A stretch of 64,000 nucleotides of DNA from Agapanthus africanus (taxonomy: Eukaryota; Streptophyta; Magnoliopsida; Asparagales; Amaryllidaceae). This document shows, one piece after another, positions 40,697-53,294 of the stretch. A model generated the notes under the pieces. It was given only the letters and a program-made list of their open reading frames with translations, was not told the origin of the DNA and did not search any database. Every line of letters starts with the position of its first letter. Position 1 is the first letter of the stretch. Location of the stretch: positions 335,926,583 through 335,990,582 of the forward strand of contig CM057337.1 in NCBI GenBank assembly GCA_030015575.1, written 5' to 3'. The translations under genes were made by a program, and so were the position numbers.

Positions 40697-42918
40697 TGTA
40701 GGGTTCCTAGGCACATTAATGAGGTCTCACAAGGCATCAACCATGCCAATTTCAAATTTTACGGTGCCGAGAAACCCTAGACTAGATCGTTAACTAGAAT
40801 TTTAGGCGAAACAAATGAAACTAGTTAACAACTTAACTACAAGTGAACGGAAATACAACCTTTGTAGATCCGGTTCTCCAACTCCATAGCTCCGCGATGA
40901 AGTCCCCTTGCTGTCCAAATCAAATCCCGGGCTCTAGTGTCGGCTTCATCGGAGAAATGGGCGGGCTAGGTCATCGACTACGATGCCGAAGATGATCTAC
41001 GTCGAGGCATCGCTAGATCAAGCTCCAACTTCACCAAGTCAAGAAACTTGTGAAGAAAACACCCTATACTTCTTGGCAAGAGATAGAGGATGAAGAAATA
41101 GGAAGTGGGTTCACTTTAGAATTAGATTTCTCACTCATTTCATCAAATCACCATTGATGGAATCAAGCTTCTTCTTGAAGAAGAAGAAGAAGAAGATGAA
41201 AAATGTTATGATAAGTATTTTCCAAAAAGAAAATAAAATGTATACTTATCATAATCCAACCATGGTCAATTGTAGAGAATAAACTAGGGTTAGGTCAATG
41301 GTTAGGGTTAGACATGAAGACAAAATGGTCACTTTGGTCAAACCTTCATGAAGCTTCAACAAGCTTCATCTTTGAAAGCAACCCTTTTGTTTTCATTTCT
41401 CTTTTTTCTTTTATCAAAACAAAATAAATAAAGGCATAAATAATTCAAATGAAACCCTAACCATTAACTAACCATGGTTTAATCATACACTTAACCAAGT
41501 TAGCATGTATCATCAAACATGATACAATCATGTGCATAAAAGTATATCACATATACAACTTGCACAATACAAGTGAGAAAATCCATTTAAAGTGAACCAA
41601 TACTAGTTAATGCAAAGTAATATATCAAATATATAATTATACATTAAATCATTAAATCAACACTTGATTTAACGATCCGGTCATATCGCATATAACCGAC
41701 TAGTATCCTATGTATCGGCTTACCGAATCAATCCTTGATTCGATAACTAGGTTATATCGCATACAACCTTTCGATACATTCATCGCGAGAATAGAATACG
41801 GTATCACATACATGCATCATTCTCGGTCCCGCACATATCTCATATGCGCTCCTATTTCGTTTCGCTTGAGCCAGGAAACCTCTGTGTAGGACTCTAAAGA
41901 CTCGTCAATACGCCGGCAGCAGGTGATGATCATATCAAACACCCACAAGCCGCAAGCGGTCTGCTAAACGTAACGGCCACCCGGGTATTGAGCGATCAGA
42001 AGATCGACGAGCAAGCCCGCTCATACTCCTGTAAATCCAACCAGTAACACTTACCGTACAGTCCGGTCTCGTCGTCTGATATGTCGCATATCTTGCCTAG
42101 GGGTGGTAAACGTCAGACCCCAGTAGCTCGATAAGTCGTGTCGATATGAGGTCCATAACAGTTCGAGAAACTACTGGTAACACTTACCAGTAAATCTCAG
42201 CAAGCCTGGCCAGGGATTTCCGGTTATAGCCAATCGAACATAGCGCAACATCAACTCCCTATACCGGGAGAGACGAATCCCCTCCTATCGCTCATTGCCT
42301 CCATGTGATTCGGGACTGTACCCAAAAACCACCGTTTTGCACGCCCTCTTGGACGTGGTAAGGTGGAAATCAAAGCACAGTGGGAACCACACAAGACTCT
42401 ATGATGATCTCGGGTCAACAGACTACTCTGTACCAGTGTCACCAGAGAACTGCCATCTGACGTAAGGTATAATACCATCTGGGAGTTCTCGGCGAGTCCG
42501 TCCAGTGTACCCAGTCTCCACTGAGCACCCGTATATCATCTCTGATGTCAAACACCAATGGATATGGGATCATCCATCCCCCCTCTATATGGGTCGAGAA
42601 GGTATACGCTAGTCTACTCTGGTATATCGATGCTCCGTCTCGATATACCCACGACTAGGGACTTTGAAGGATGTACTTATAGACTATCATGTCCCCACTA
42701 GTATGATCTGCATCATAGTCTAGGTAGTCAAGTACACATCCTAAGGGCTTTACCAACATGTAACAGAGAGACAAACAGTATACACTTTAAGGTAAAGAGC
42801 AACCAGATAGCATATTATCATGTCGAGCAAGAAAGTCCTCCCTATATATGTCCAAGCATCCACTACAATATACATCCTATGTATAGTAATGGCCTCTAGG
42901 GCATACATATAACTAACA
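40697..42918 (-). repeat. Cop5 3' LTR
   Basis: In sense direction it starts TGTTAGTTATATGTATGCCC and ends ...GGAACCCTACA. It contains a GAA microsatellite (about 41174-41198) and a TAGGGTTAGG-type motif near 41287. 2222 bp, equal to its partner. Confidence 0.93.
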
Positions 42919-45780
42919 ATATCCCACTTGCACTAGGGCCATCTGATAGCAGTGGTTGTAGTATCTCATACTTAACCATCCCATAAAAGTCTCTCTCTCT
43001 TGGGAAAGGCCTTTGTGAGTGGATCCGCCGTGCTGTCCTCTGAGTCTACTCTCCTAACCTGGATCACCCTGGAGATCAACTATCTCCATGATCAGGTGAT
43101 ACTGTCTTAGAATATGTCTGGATCACTGATGGGACGGACGTTCCTTGGCATAAGCCACAACTCCATTGTCACACAATGGGAGGAACTAAGTTCATCTCAT
43201 GAACAAATATACATCCAGACTGCCTCTTTGGTAGCATCTTAAGTAGCGATGTATCGAGCCTTTATCGTCTAGTATGCCACGGTATCTAGTTTGGAACTCT
43301 TCCAACATACCGTCCCTTTACTGAGGGTAAAGACAATGCCTGTGACTGACTTTCAGTCGTCCTTATCACCCTGGAACCCTTCCAGTGATTCTCCCCAGGA
43401 TCGGTTGATACCATCTCACTACAACTAGTGAGAATCCTAACATCCAATTAGATCTATCTCATAGATCCAAAACCCAGGATTTAGGAGGTATCACTTTGAT
43501 CCTATATGGAGAATCATTGTGATAATCGAAGATTGACCGAGCGTAGCATAGGAAACTCCTTCCCTATCAAGAGTATGTCATCCACGTACTCTACGAGGAT
43601 CGTCACTTTACTCCCTACTACCTTTTTGTTTATACAAGGTTCATCTACCATTTTGATGATGTCAAACTCTTTGACTAACACATCAAAACAGATGTTCCAA
43701 CTCCGCGATGCCTGCTTTATCCTATAAAGCATCTTGTACACGTTTCCGCTGCTCCCACTGTCTATGAAGCCCTCTGGCTGTGTACTTATAGACGAACTCT
43801 TCTAAAACATTATTTAGAAAAGCAGTCATGGCACCCAACCGCCAGATGTCGTAGTCATGGTATGTAGCCGTGGCAAGTAGGATCTGGATGGACTTAAGCA
43901 TAGCAACTTGAAAAGGTTTCATCGTTATCCACGCCTGGTCGATGACGAAAAGCTTTAACAAGTCTAGCTTTGAAAGTCTCAACTTTTCCATCTACACCAA
44001 GTAATCTTCTCAAGATATACTTGCTCCTGATGGGGATTTAACCCTTCAGATATAGCAACCAAAGTCCATACTTTGTTGGTGTACATGGATTCCATCTCAG
44101 ATCACTAAGCATCCAGCCATTCTTACAGAGTCCCACTCCTGATGGCCAGCTCGAAACTAGTTGGGTCATCATCTCATGATGCAATCCTCGCTCCCACTGT
44201 CATAGAGAAACCGAAGTATCTCTCAGGCGGGTGAGGAACCTTACTAGATCGGCGGAGAGGCTGAGGTTCGTTGGTAACTATTGAATCCTTTGGTTCTGTC
44301 AAATCATCAGCTGCAGTTTGTATAGCTGGAACATTTCCAGTTCTACATAACTGACCTCGCCTCGAGCTTGTCTGGATTTTGCTTTTCAGACATAGGCCGG
44401 ACAACCCCAAATCTTAACTAGCTTAAGACATGGGCTCTTCCCATACCATATCTCATATGGAGTGGTAGGCTGTGATCTGATTCGAACCCTATTCAATTGG
44501 TATGCAGCTTCTCAAGTGCACAACTCCCAAAAGGAAATAGGTAACTCAGTAGTACTCATCATAGAGCACACCTTATCATATAGGGTGTGATTGCTCCGCC
44601 CCGATATACCATCGTGCTATGGTGTATCGGAGGAGTAATGCTGAGAGAGAATCTCATTCTCCTTTAGAAAAGTCCAGAAATTCCGTGCTCAAGTATTCTC
44701 CTCCTTGATCACATCAAAGGACATAATACTTGTATCCGTAATTTGGTTCTCTACTTCTAAATCATATTCTGTGAATATCTCAAAAGGTTCGGACTTGTGT
44801 TTCAACAGGAACATAGGTCTGAATCTCGAAAGATCATCAGAGAATGTAATGAAGTACAGGGAACCGGTCTTGGCATATGTAGACAGGGGACCTTACATAC
44901 ATCAACATGTATCATCCCAAGAGTTCACTAACTCTTTCTCTGTTTCCAGTAAACGGAGCTATGGTCATCTTATCTCTGTGACATGACTGGCAAGTTTCAC
45001 AAGATGTAAATTCAAACTGATTTAAATATGCATCTACATGTAACTTTAGCTAGTCGGGTCACATTGATATGACCTAGTCTACAATGCCTCAAGTAGGATT
45101 CGTTCATTTTTGAACTCTTCCTCTTGTGTGTGTTCCGTATACTAAAGAACTGTAGTTTGATTTAGAACTACAATGCTTTTAGATAACGTGCCTGAACCGA
45201 TCAACTTTTGATATAGGAAATGTTCAAAACATTATCCATCTATACAAAATTTTATTATTTCTTTACTAATAAAGAGATAGATATGATTTTGTATATCAGG
45301 TTCGGTATCTAATAACATTCGTTCAGAATCAATGTATTGGTAATACAGGGTGACAGTGACCAACAGACTTGGCTGCAACTCTTGCCCCGTTTTCTGCCTC
45401 ATGAAACTTATCACCCGTTCTCAGTTCTCTACCTAGCAGTAGCCCTATGTAACAGATTACATATCTGGGATCCTGATCTGGTATCACATACCCAGGACGT
45501 AGAGGATACAGAGAAACAGTTCTTTGTAATGAACATACCCGAAGATGATGCATTAGCATGCACTCTCTTCGTTTGGGCGGCACGGGAAATCTGGTATTCC
45601 CCAATTTCCTGCTCTGTCTTATAACAATTATAAGTTGGAGCGGGACCAACGTTCCCCAGCTCAGTATAACAAGCGGGTTCGGTCAATACATCCATATTAT
45701 TATCTTGATTAAGGCGTGATATGGTCGCTACCTGGAGAGAGAGAGAAGAAAACACTCAGCGTATGCTCTTGCAAGATCAG
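42919..45780 (-). pseudogene. Cop5 gag-deleted, decayed pol
   Basis: Read on the minus strand from about 45775. The leader peptide SRLNQDNNMDVLTEP matches Cop1, followed within 40 residues by a ruined zinc knuckle (YNCYKTEQEIGEY) and the protease N-terminal side (SSGMFITKNCFSVSSTSWV, with CDT where DTG is expected). No Gag capsid domain. Both possible start codons are lost (ACG and ATA where Cop1 has ATG). Integrase and RT appear only as fragments in several frames; the RT fragment at 43514-43741 keeps YVDD. RNase H (42930-43500) is rearranged by small indels. Confidence 0.88.
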
Positions 45781-46069
45781 ATTAGTTATTATTTTTATCT
45801 AATCAGGATGGCTCCCACTGTTTTTATCAAATCTTCCTTCAAACCCTAAAAGGAAAGACTAGCCGGGATTAATTACACACTACAAGTTAGCCAATCTTTC
45901 AGCCAGGCCAGTGTCGGTACTTTGAGGGAGGTCCCCCGTGCTTTCGCACAAACCTAATTAATGTAAACCTCGTTTTCCAGAGGCGTAACCTCGTTAACAC
46001 CTTTCTAGACACCTACTTGATCGGCTAATTGTAATGTGTAAAACTCTCCCAGGAGTAACTCTTACTCGC
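45732..46069 (-). other. Candidate intron ahead of the coding region (Cop5)
   Basis: Minus-strand donor-like GCGAGTAAG at 46069 and acceptor CTCTCTCTCCAG ending at 45732. A GC-AG donor is weaker than in the other copies. Confidence 0.3.
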
Positions 46070-46164
46070 AGCGGGTATCGGGATCCAACTATCTCATAGA
46101 AGGTATGCAATCTCATTGCAAATTTCAACACTTGAAATTCCCGATAATATTTTGCCCCTAGCAC

Positions 46165-46374
46165 CCTATGACCTTGACGGAGGTCAACAAACCATAGGCT
46201 ACTAGTCAAGTTCAACCCGTCATTTCTTGATCGAATTAAACCCACCCGCACGACCCTTGACGGATGTCAACAAGGCCGCACGACTATCCTAATCCAATCT
46301 GCATCATATGCATAAGCAGATAAATACTAGTTAGCTACCGCACACTACGCCTTGACGGAGGTCAACAAACGTAG
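46165..46374 (-). other. Cop5 triple-hairpin leader module (loop CTCC)
   Basis: In sense orientation: hairpin 1 (46374-46345) has CTACG/CGTAG. Hairpin 2 (46282-46247) has CGTGC/GTGCG with two G-U pairs. Hairpin 3 (46198-46165) has CCTATG/CATAGG. Inner motifs TTGAC-CTCC-GTCAA, TTGAC-ATCC-GTCAA and TTGAC-CTCC-GTCAA; two of three tips are CTCC and the third differs by one base. Confidence 0.65.
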
Positions 46375-46515
46375 CACGAATACTAACTACTACTTATCTG
46401 AAATGACGGAGGGCTACGACAGGTTTTTCTGAAAACCTATTGCGTAATGAACTTGATATCGTTGTAGGATCGAATGAATTTTGAAATGGAGTGTCTTTGA
46501 GGCTTTTCTAGTTTT

Positions 46516-46764
46516 GCTAAAGGAGTCACTCCCGGTGAAGGGATCGTCGGTCCTTTCCTCGTCGAATGAGGTGCGGGATATATCATATATATCACTGTGC
46601 AAAGCAAAAACTCTTAAAAGCAATCAAAAGACAAACCGAGGGTTGTAGCATCGGCCAGTTATTGCTAAAGGAGTCACTCCCTGTGAAGGGATCTCGGTCC
46701 TTTCCTCATCGAATAAGGTGCAGGATATATCACATATACCGCTGTGCAAAGCAAGAACTGTAGC
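46516..46764 (-). repeat. Tandem duplication in Cop5 leader
   Basis: A block beginning GCTAAAGGAGTCACTCCC at 46516 recurs at 46664 (period 148). About 100 bases are clearly similar in each copy, including GTGAAGGGATC and GCTGTGCAAAGCA-type ends. Confidence 0.8.
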
Positions 46765-47177
46765 TACCTGTTTTATTTTTGAAATTCGATTCTACAACAT
46801 CTGAGGTTTCTTTTATTTCATTAATCATATTAATAAAGTCCCATCATTTAAGTTACCTAAACATCACAGATAAATACGACGTACACTTATGCCATCCGCA
46901 TTCGCCTCGATGTCCCCTCATGCACCGTTAGGTTAGGTAACTAACGGCAGAGCGGGGCAGGGCTAGCGCGGGTGTAAAACATAAGTAACGCCTATATAAT
47001 ATATCATATATATTATATACAGTATCCATCACAGAACATATCACATGATCACATCATAGATATCGCAGCAGAAGAATCATATGAAATATTGGATATACTA
47101 GGACGTCCGTGTTTTCAATACGAGCCAGTATAAAACACGGATTCCACGGTCGCGATGAATAGCCAAACCCACACCCC

Positions 47178-47304
47178 TAGACCCCTACGAGAGCGGCAAG
47201 CAACCCTACCAATTCTAGAGTTAGGAGACCCGGACTCGACTCCTCGAGTTGGTCTCCCACTGGACCCTAGAACCCGGTTACTTGTGCTCCCCTCCTTGGG
47301 TCTA
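47178..47304 (-). other. Cop5 long leader stem-loop
   Basis: Outer TAGACCC/GGGTCTA; then plus-strand GAGCGGCAAGCAACC against GGTTACTTGTGCTC with few mismatches; TTCTAG/CTAGAA; GGAGACC/GGTCTCC. Inner arms differ fully from Cop4 yet pair. Confidence 0.65.
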
Positions 47305-48869
47305 TCCTAGTGCGGAAAAGTAAATAATATACAAAAGGTGACATCTTCCGCAACCTGGAATTGCCCCAATAAAAGAATATTACATACAAGTTTTTACATG
47401 AATGAAAATGAAAAACACTCATCTCACATAAAAACCTCCCGGCTATTCAAACACGACGATCCAATATAACATATCCAGCAACACATAACATCACATGTCA
47501 TCAACGTAAGTAAATATGTGCATCCCAATTGTCGTTGACATATAGCAACGAAACCGGCGATATCCCATATTACACTTACGGTCACAGAAAAGAAAGTGTA
47601 AAACTACAATAGTTGGAATCCGCAATCCGCACAGACATCGCATGCCTAATCAAATGAATACCTTAGACATCACATGCCTAACAATTATAAACCCCGCATT
47701 TTAGTCTCAAAATCGAAAACACTTTTTAATATCAAGTCGGGCAATTCAACAAGATTCCCGACATCCTGATCGAATGCTCGTCGCAAACTTCAGTAGACGG
47801 CAGCACCCTCGATACCGTCGACGAAGTGCACCAAGGCGGAACACCGCTACCGGGAGCACCCAAACGGATGCTTTCGGCGACGGGGTTCTCCTACAGTCAC
47901 TTGGTCGGGGCTATGGAGTGAGGCTGTCTATTAAGTTTACCCGGCGAGTATCCGCGTACGCTACGTGATTGCGACGGACTTTTGATCACATCAAAATTCC
48001 GTGGCAACCGATCAAGTGAGACTAAACCGCTAGATTTATAACATTCATTCAGTTATCTCATAACTACTTGTTGATTCCAAGTATTGTATCACATTCCGGA
48101 TAAATAGAAAATGTTAAACTTTTCGATCGAACATTCAAACACCCAAGTTTTCCCGATACAGATCAACACATGAAACAAGTCTAAAAACATTCAGTTCGTG
48201 CCTCAGTACCAACGGTCCAGCCGTAGAAGGGTCAAGCCAACGCCTCACATGTGGCACGCCGTACTGCCCCAAACCCGAAGGTTCAAAGGGCAGTTCAAGA
48301 CGGTCACATAATCGAGTTAAGGTTTGTTGTCTTCTAGAGGGACCATCGCGTTACTTGCACTAGTTAGAACGTCTTTAAACCACGGAAAGATCCAATACTT
48401 GGAAATTTCCCGACAGGGGAAAAGTTGGGTATTTATATCCGGTCGAACTTTTTAACATATTCTAAAATTTCCGGAAAGCCACATAGACAAAGTTAGACAA
48501 TCCGATTGAAACACCGAGTCCCCAATACAACCCAGAAAACTCAACTCTTGAGTTCAGAAAAAAAATATATCCCAGGAAAACCAGCACTGCAAAATAGGAA
48601 TTACTGTGCAAAATTCAATGGGAGAAGAGACAAAATGGCCGCGGAACAGCCGCATTAGCACGCTAATGCCGCGGTTCCACCGCACTTTAGAAAGATCATT
48701 AGGTAATTTTTGCACCGTAATTCTTAGAATTTCCTGCTGAATTTTCTGCATATTTTTAATCTGGAAAAAACCCAATTTTTGGAAAAAGTCCAGAGAGCAA
48801 ATTTGTGTTAGAGTTTCGGTTTAATCGGACTTCAAACTCCGTCTACGCATCGCCTAAGGCTCTAGCTAG

Positions 48870-48881
48870 GCTCTGATACCA
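48870..48881 (-). other. Cop5 primer binding site
   Basis: GCTCTGATACCA on + is TGGTATCAGAGC on the minus strand, one base from the 5' LTR. Confidence 0.92.
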
Positions 48882-48882
48882 C

Positions 48883-51104
48883 TGTAGGGTTCCTAGGCAC
48901 ACTAATGAGGTCTCACAAGGAATCAACCATGCCAATTTCAAAATTTACAGTGCCGAGAAACCCTAGACTAGATCGTTAACTAGAATTTTAGGCGAAATAA
49001 ATGAAACTAGTTAACAACTTAACTACAAGTGAACGGAAATACAACCTTTGTAGATCCGGTTCTCCACCTCCATAGCTCCGCGATGAAGTCCCCTTGCTGT
49101 CCAAATCAAATCCCGGGCTCTAGCGTCGGCTTCATCGGAGAAATGGGCGGGCTAGGTCATCGACTACGATGCCGAAGATGATCTATGTTGAGGCATCACT
49201 AGATCAAGCTCCAACTTCACCAAGTCAAGAAACTTGTGAAGAAAACACCCTATACTTCTTGGCAAGAGGAAGAGGATGAAGAAATAGGAAGTGGGTTCAC
49301 TTTAGAATTGGATTTCTCACTCATTTCATCAAATCACCATTGATGGAATCAAGTTTCTTCTTGAAGAAGAAGAAGAAGAAGATGAAAAATGTTATGATAA
49401 GTATTTTCCAAAAAGAAAATAAAATGTATACTTATCATAATCCAACCATGGTCAATTGTAGAGAATAAACTAGGGTTAGGTCAATGGTTAGGGTTAGACA
49501 TGAAGACAAAATGGTCACTTTGGTCAAACCTTCATGAAGCTTCAACAAGCTTCATCTTTGAAAGCAACCCTTTTGTTTTCATTTCTCTTTTTTCTTTTGT
49601 CAAAACAAAATAAATAAAGCCATAAATAAATCAAAAGAAACCCTAACCACTAACTAACCATGGTTTAATCATACACTTAACCAAGTTAGCATGTATCATC
49701 AAACATGATACAATCATGTGCATAAAAGTATATCGCATATACAACTTGCACAATACAAGTGAGAAAATCCATTTAAAGTGAACCAATACTAGTTAATGCA
49801 AAGTAATATATCAAATATATAATTATACATTAAATCATTAAATCAACACTTGATTTAACGATCCGGTCATATCGCATATAACCGACTAGTATCCTATGTA
49901 TCGGCTTACCGAATCAATCCTTGATTCGATAACTAGGTTATATCGCATACAACCTTTCGATACATTCATCGCGAGAATAGAATACGGTATCACATACACG
50001 CATCATTCTTGGTCCCGCACATATCTCATATGCGCTCCTATTTCGTTTCGCTTGAGCCAGGAAACCTCTGTGTAGGACTCTAAAGACTCGTTAATACGCC
50101 AGCAGCAGGTGATGATCATATCAAACACCCACAAGCCGCAAGCGGTCTGCTAAACGTAACGGCCACCCGGGTATTGAGCGATCAGAAGATCGACGAGCAA
50201 GCCCGCTCATACTCCTGTGAATCCAACCAGTAACACTTACCGTACAGTCCGGTCTCGTCGTCTGATATGTCGCATATCTTGCCTAGGGGTGGTAAACGTC
50301 AGACCCCAGTAGCTCGATAAGTCGTGTCGATATGAGGTCTATAACAGTTCGAGAAACTACTGGTAACACTTACCAGTAAATCTCAGCAACCCTGGCCAGG
50401 GATTTCCGGTTATAGCCAATCGAACACAGCGCAACATCAACTCCCTATACCGGGAGAGACGAATCCCCTCCTATCGCTCATTGCCTCCATGTGATTCGGG
50501 ACTGTACCCAAAAACCACCGTTTTGCACGCCCTCTTGGACATGGTAAAGTGGAAATCAAAGCACAGTGGGAACCACACAAGACTCTATGACGATCTCGGG
50601 TCAACAAACTACTCTGTACCAGTGTCACCAGAGAACTGCCATCTGACGTAAGGTATAATACCATCTGGGAGTTCTCGGCGAGTCCGTCCAGTGTACCCAG
50701 TCTCCACTGAGCACCCGTATATCATCTCTGATGTCAAACACCAATGGATATGGGATCATCCATCGCCCATCTATATGGGTCGAGAAGGTATACGCTAGTC
50801 TACTCTGGTATATCGATGCCCCGTCTCGATATACCCACGACTAGGGACTTTGAAGGATGTACTTATAGACTATCATGTCCCCACTAGTATGATCTGCATC
50901 ATAGTCCAGGTAGTCAAGTACACATCCTAAGGGCTTTACCAACATGTAACAGAGAGACAAACAGTATACACGTTAAGGTAAAGAGCAACCAGATAGCATA
51001 CTATCATGTCGAGCAAGAAAGTCCTCCCTATATATGTCCAAGCATCCACTACAATATACATCCTATGTATAGTAATGGCCTCTAGGGCATACATATAACT
51101 AACA
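48883..51104 (-). repeat. Cop5 5' LTR
   Basis: 2222 bp, near-identical to 40697-42918; ends with the sense start TGTTAGTTATATG at 51104. Confidence 0.93.
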
Positions 51105-51109
51105 ATATT

Positions 51110-52913
51110 AACAGTCTTGCTAAACATGGTAGTATGCTACTTGGTTTATATCTATCTTAATATGTGTGTACGTATTGATAGAGCCCTTAGGATCTTGCTT
51201 GACTACCAGCGTTGTGATGGCAGTCACACTAGTGGAGGCTGGGTAGTCTACAAGCACATCCTTTTTTAGGCCCTAGTCGTAGGATTATCGAGACAGGGCA
51301 TCGATACTCCGGAGTAGACTAGTGTGTACGCTTCTCATCCCAGTTGGGGAGATGGTCTGTCCCACAACTATCAGTACGTCGTACTGGAGATAGTATACAG
51401 GTGCTCGTTGGGTTATGGGTACACCGGACAGGACTCGTAGGGAACTGTTGGTTGGTATTATACCCATCGTTAGTTAACAGTTCCCATGTGATATGAGTAT
51501 AGCATAGTCTGCAGACTTGACACTACTGCTTCGCCTCGCGTGTGTTCCCACTGTTCTTAGATTGCTACCGTACCACGGCTTAAAGAAGTCGTGCAAATAG
51601 GTAGCAGTTGGGTGCAGTCCCGAAGCACTTGGAGGCAGTAGCGGTTAGACAGGATTCGTCTCTCCCGGTATTGTGAGTTGATATCACGCTGTGTCTGGAG
51701 AGCCATTACGCAAAGTCGCTGGCCAGGGCAAGCCAGATTTACTGGTAGGTTTTCCAGTAGCTTCTCAAGGTGTAATGGACTTCACTCCGACACGACTTAT
51801 ACCGCTTTTAGGGGACTGACGCTTGCCGCCCCCTAGGCCCGATATGCGATAGTCCTAGACGAACAGACCGGACTGTATGGAGATTGTCACATCAGGCTCA
51901 GTAGGACTTCGGATGGGTTTCCTCATCGGCCTTCTTATCGACATCTACCTGGAGACCGTTATGTACAGCTAGTGCCGCTTGCGGTCTGTGGTTAAACCCA
52001 CTGCCAGCGTAGTAGTCGAGTTTTTAGAGTCCCACACAGAGAGTTTCCCTGCTTCGGGCGAAACGATATAGAGGTCGTATGGTTTTACGACAGGGTTCGG
52101 ACGCATACGTGTTTTTACGCACGTACGATGTTCGGACAGTTTTTACTAGCAGGTTTTGGTTTAAGCCAGATTCTAGTATTGGATTATTGGATTTATACAG
52201 TCTCAGTATTTCCGTGTTTTCACGGATGGGAGGGGCGTTTTCGTAATTTGTCGAGAAGCTTCTAGAAGATTGATGAGTTGGAGGCTTAGGTGGCATTTGC
52301 ATTAATTGGTTTAATGACTCATGGTGCGATTTATCCATAGAGTTAATGATGCATTTATTGTTTAAATAACTCATGAGATGAATCACAAGGTGAGTTAATG
52401 AAGCATGATGATAATTGTTATTTATTATTTCATTTAATAAATATCTTATGCTTCATATATTTACAATGAATCATTATTCCAAGATCATTCTCATTCTCAC
52501 CTTCTCTCTCCTCAAGCTCTCTCTCTTCAAACCCTAACCCTAACCTCTCATATGTTGAGATCAAGGGTTAGCAAGACTAATTGATCCCTAATCCTATTCT
52601 ATATCCTCTAGGTTGCTTTGATTAGCACTCTTAGTTACCTAGTTATCTCAAGTTAAAGGTCAAGCTTGGAGTAGTAGCTCTCGGGTGGATCTTCTATCAC
52701 AAGAAGAGGCCGACGAGGAGGTGGTCAACGAGAACAAGAAGGACTTGGTTCATTAGGTATAATCTTCTTTCATAGTAGCTAATCCCTCCTATGATGTTGT
52801 TAGTTGCGGTTTGGCAAAGATCCGTAAGTTAGTCGATGTTTGTTTTAAACAAAATGATTGTTTTACCTATTCTGCCTTCCCGCATCATGTGGGGTGTCTA
52901 ACGTCGACTTACA
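51110..52913 (+). repeat. Cop3 3' LTR, second part
   Basis: Resumes with AACAGTCTTGC after the duplicated ATATT (51105-51109) and ends ...GTCGACTTACA, followed by the duplicated GATAT of Cop2. It shows the uninterrupted target of Cop4 at about 52757-52772. Confidence 0.92.
52529..52545 (+). promoter_or_regulatory. Telobox in Cop3 3' LTR
   Basis: AAACCCTAACCCTAACC, same place as in the 5' LTR, unchanged despite divergence around it. Confidence 0.5.
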
Positions 52914-53294
52914 GATATTTGGATCCTGATCCTACTGTGAGTATCCGCTACTCCTCGGTAGATTTTTCACTAAACAATCAATGCTATAAACCAAGTAGGT
53001 GTCTAAAACGGTGTTAACGAGGCTACGCCTCCAAGGAAAAAAGGTTATGTAATTAAGGAATTTCGCGAAAGCGTTGGAAAACCTCCCTCGAACTACCAAC
53101 ATTATCCTGGCCGAAAGGTTAAGCAAGAATTGTAGGGCGAGATCAATCCTGACTAATTCTTCTTTTATGGTTTGAAGGAGAATTTGAGAAACAGTGGGAC
53201 CCATCCTGTTTAGATAAACTTATAATCAATCTAAACTTGCAAGAGTATCATGTTAAGTGTTTCTTCTCTCTCTCTCCTAATTGCAGCGACCAAG
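52914..53294 (+). other. Cop2 leader, part after the Cop3 insertion
   Basis: Starts with the duplicated GATAT and continues to the gag start. Contains a donor-like ACT|GTGAGT at 52937 and acceptor-like TTGCAG ending 53286, a candidate 350-nt intron. An in-frame upstream ATG at 53250 could extend Gag by 15 residues if unspliced. Confidence 0.65.

Larger units (their letters stand above)
45781..48869 (-). other. Cop5 leader (noncoding)
   Basis: About 3.1 kb, the longest leader here. It contains the triple-hairpin block, a 148-bp-period tandem duplication, the TTAAGTAAC-type hairpin region (about 46926-46952), the long stem-loop, and further sequence toward the PBS without recognisable features. 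Confidence 0.65.
40697..51104 (-). mobile_element. Cop5: gag-deficient copia element, reverse orientation
   Basis: 10,408 bp with two 2222-bp LTRs and target duplication ATATT (40692-40696 and 51105-51109), inserted in the 3' LTR of Cop3. I count about 38-40 mismatches between the LTRs (about 1.8%). PBS and purine tract are present on the minus strand. Coding capacity is heavily decayed, and the Gag capsid region is missing exactly as in Cop1. A member that moved after the capsid was lost must have used Gag supplied in trans. Confidence 0.93.
22252..52913 (+). mobile_element. Cop3: complete but decayed copia element carrying Cop4 and Cop5
   Basis: Bounded by TG...CA and by the 5-bp target duplication GATAT (22247-22251 and 52914-52918), in the leader of Cop2. 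Its 5' LTR is split by Cop4 and its 3' LTR by Cop5. The LTR parts I compared differ by roughly 3-6%, mostly transitions, so it is the oldest complete insertion here. The coding region has five stops and one frameshift. Confidence 0.92.

Noticed and set aside
41287-41312. TTAGGG-type motifs in the Cop5 LTR as an interstitial telomere
   Set aside because: Only isolated, irregular units (two near 41287-41312), not a telomeric array.
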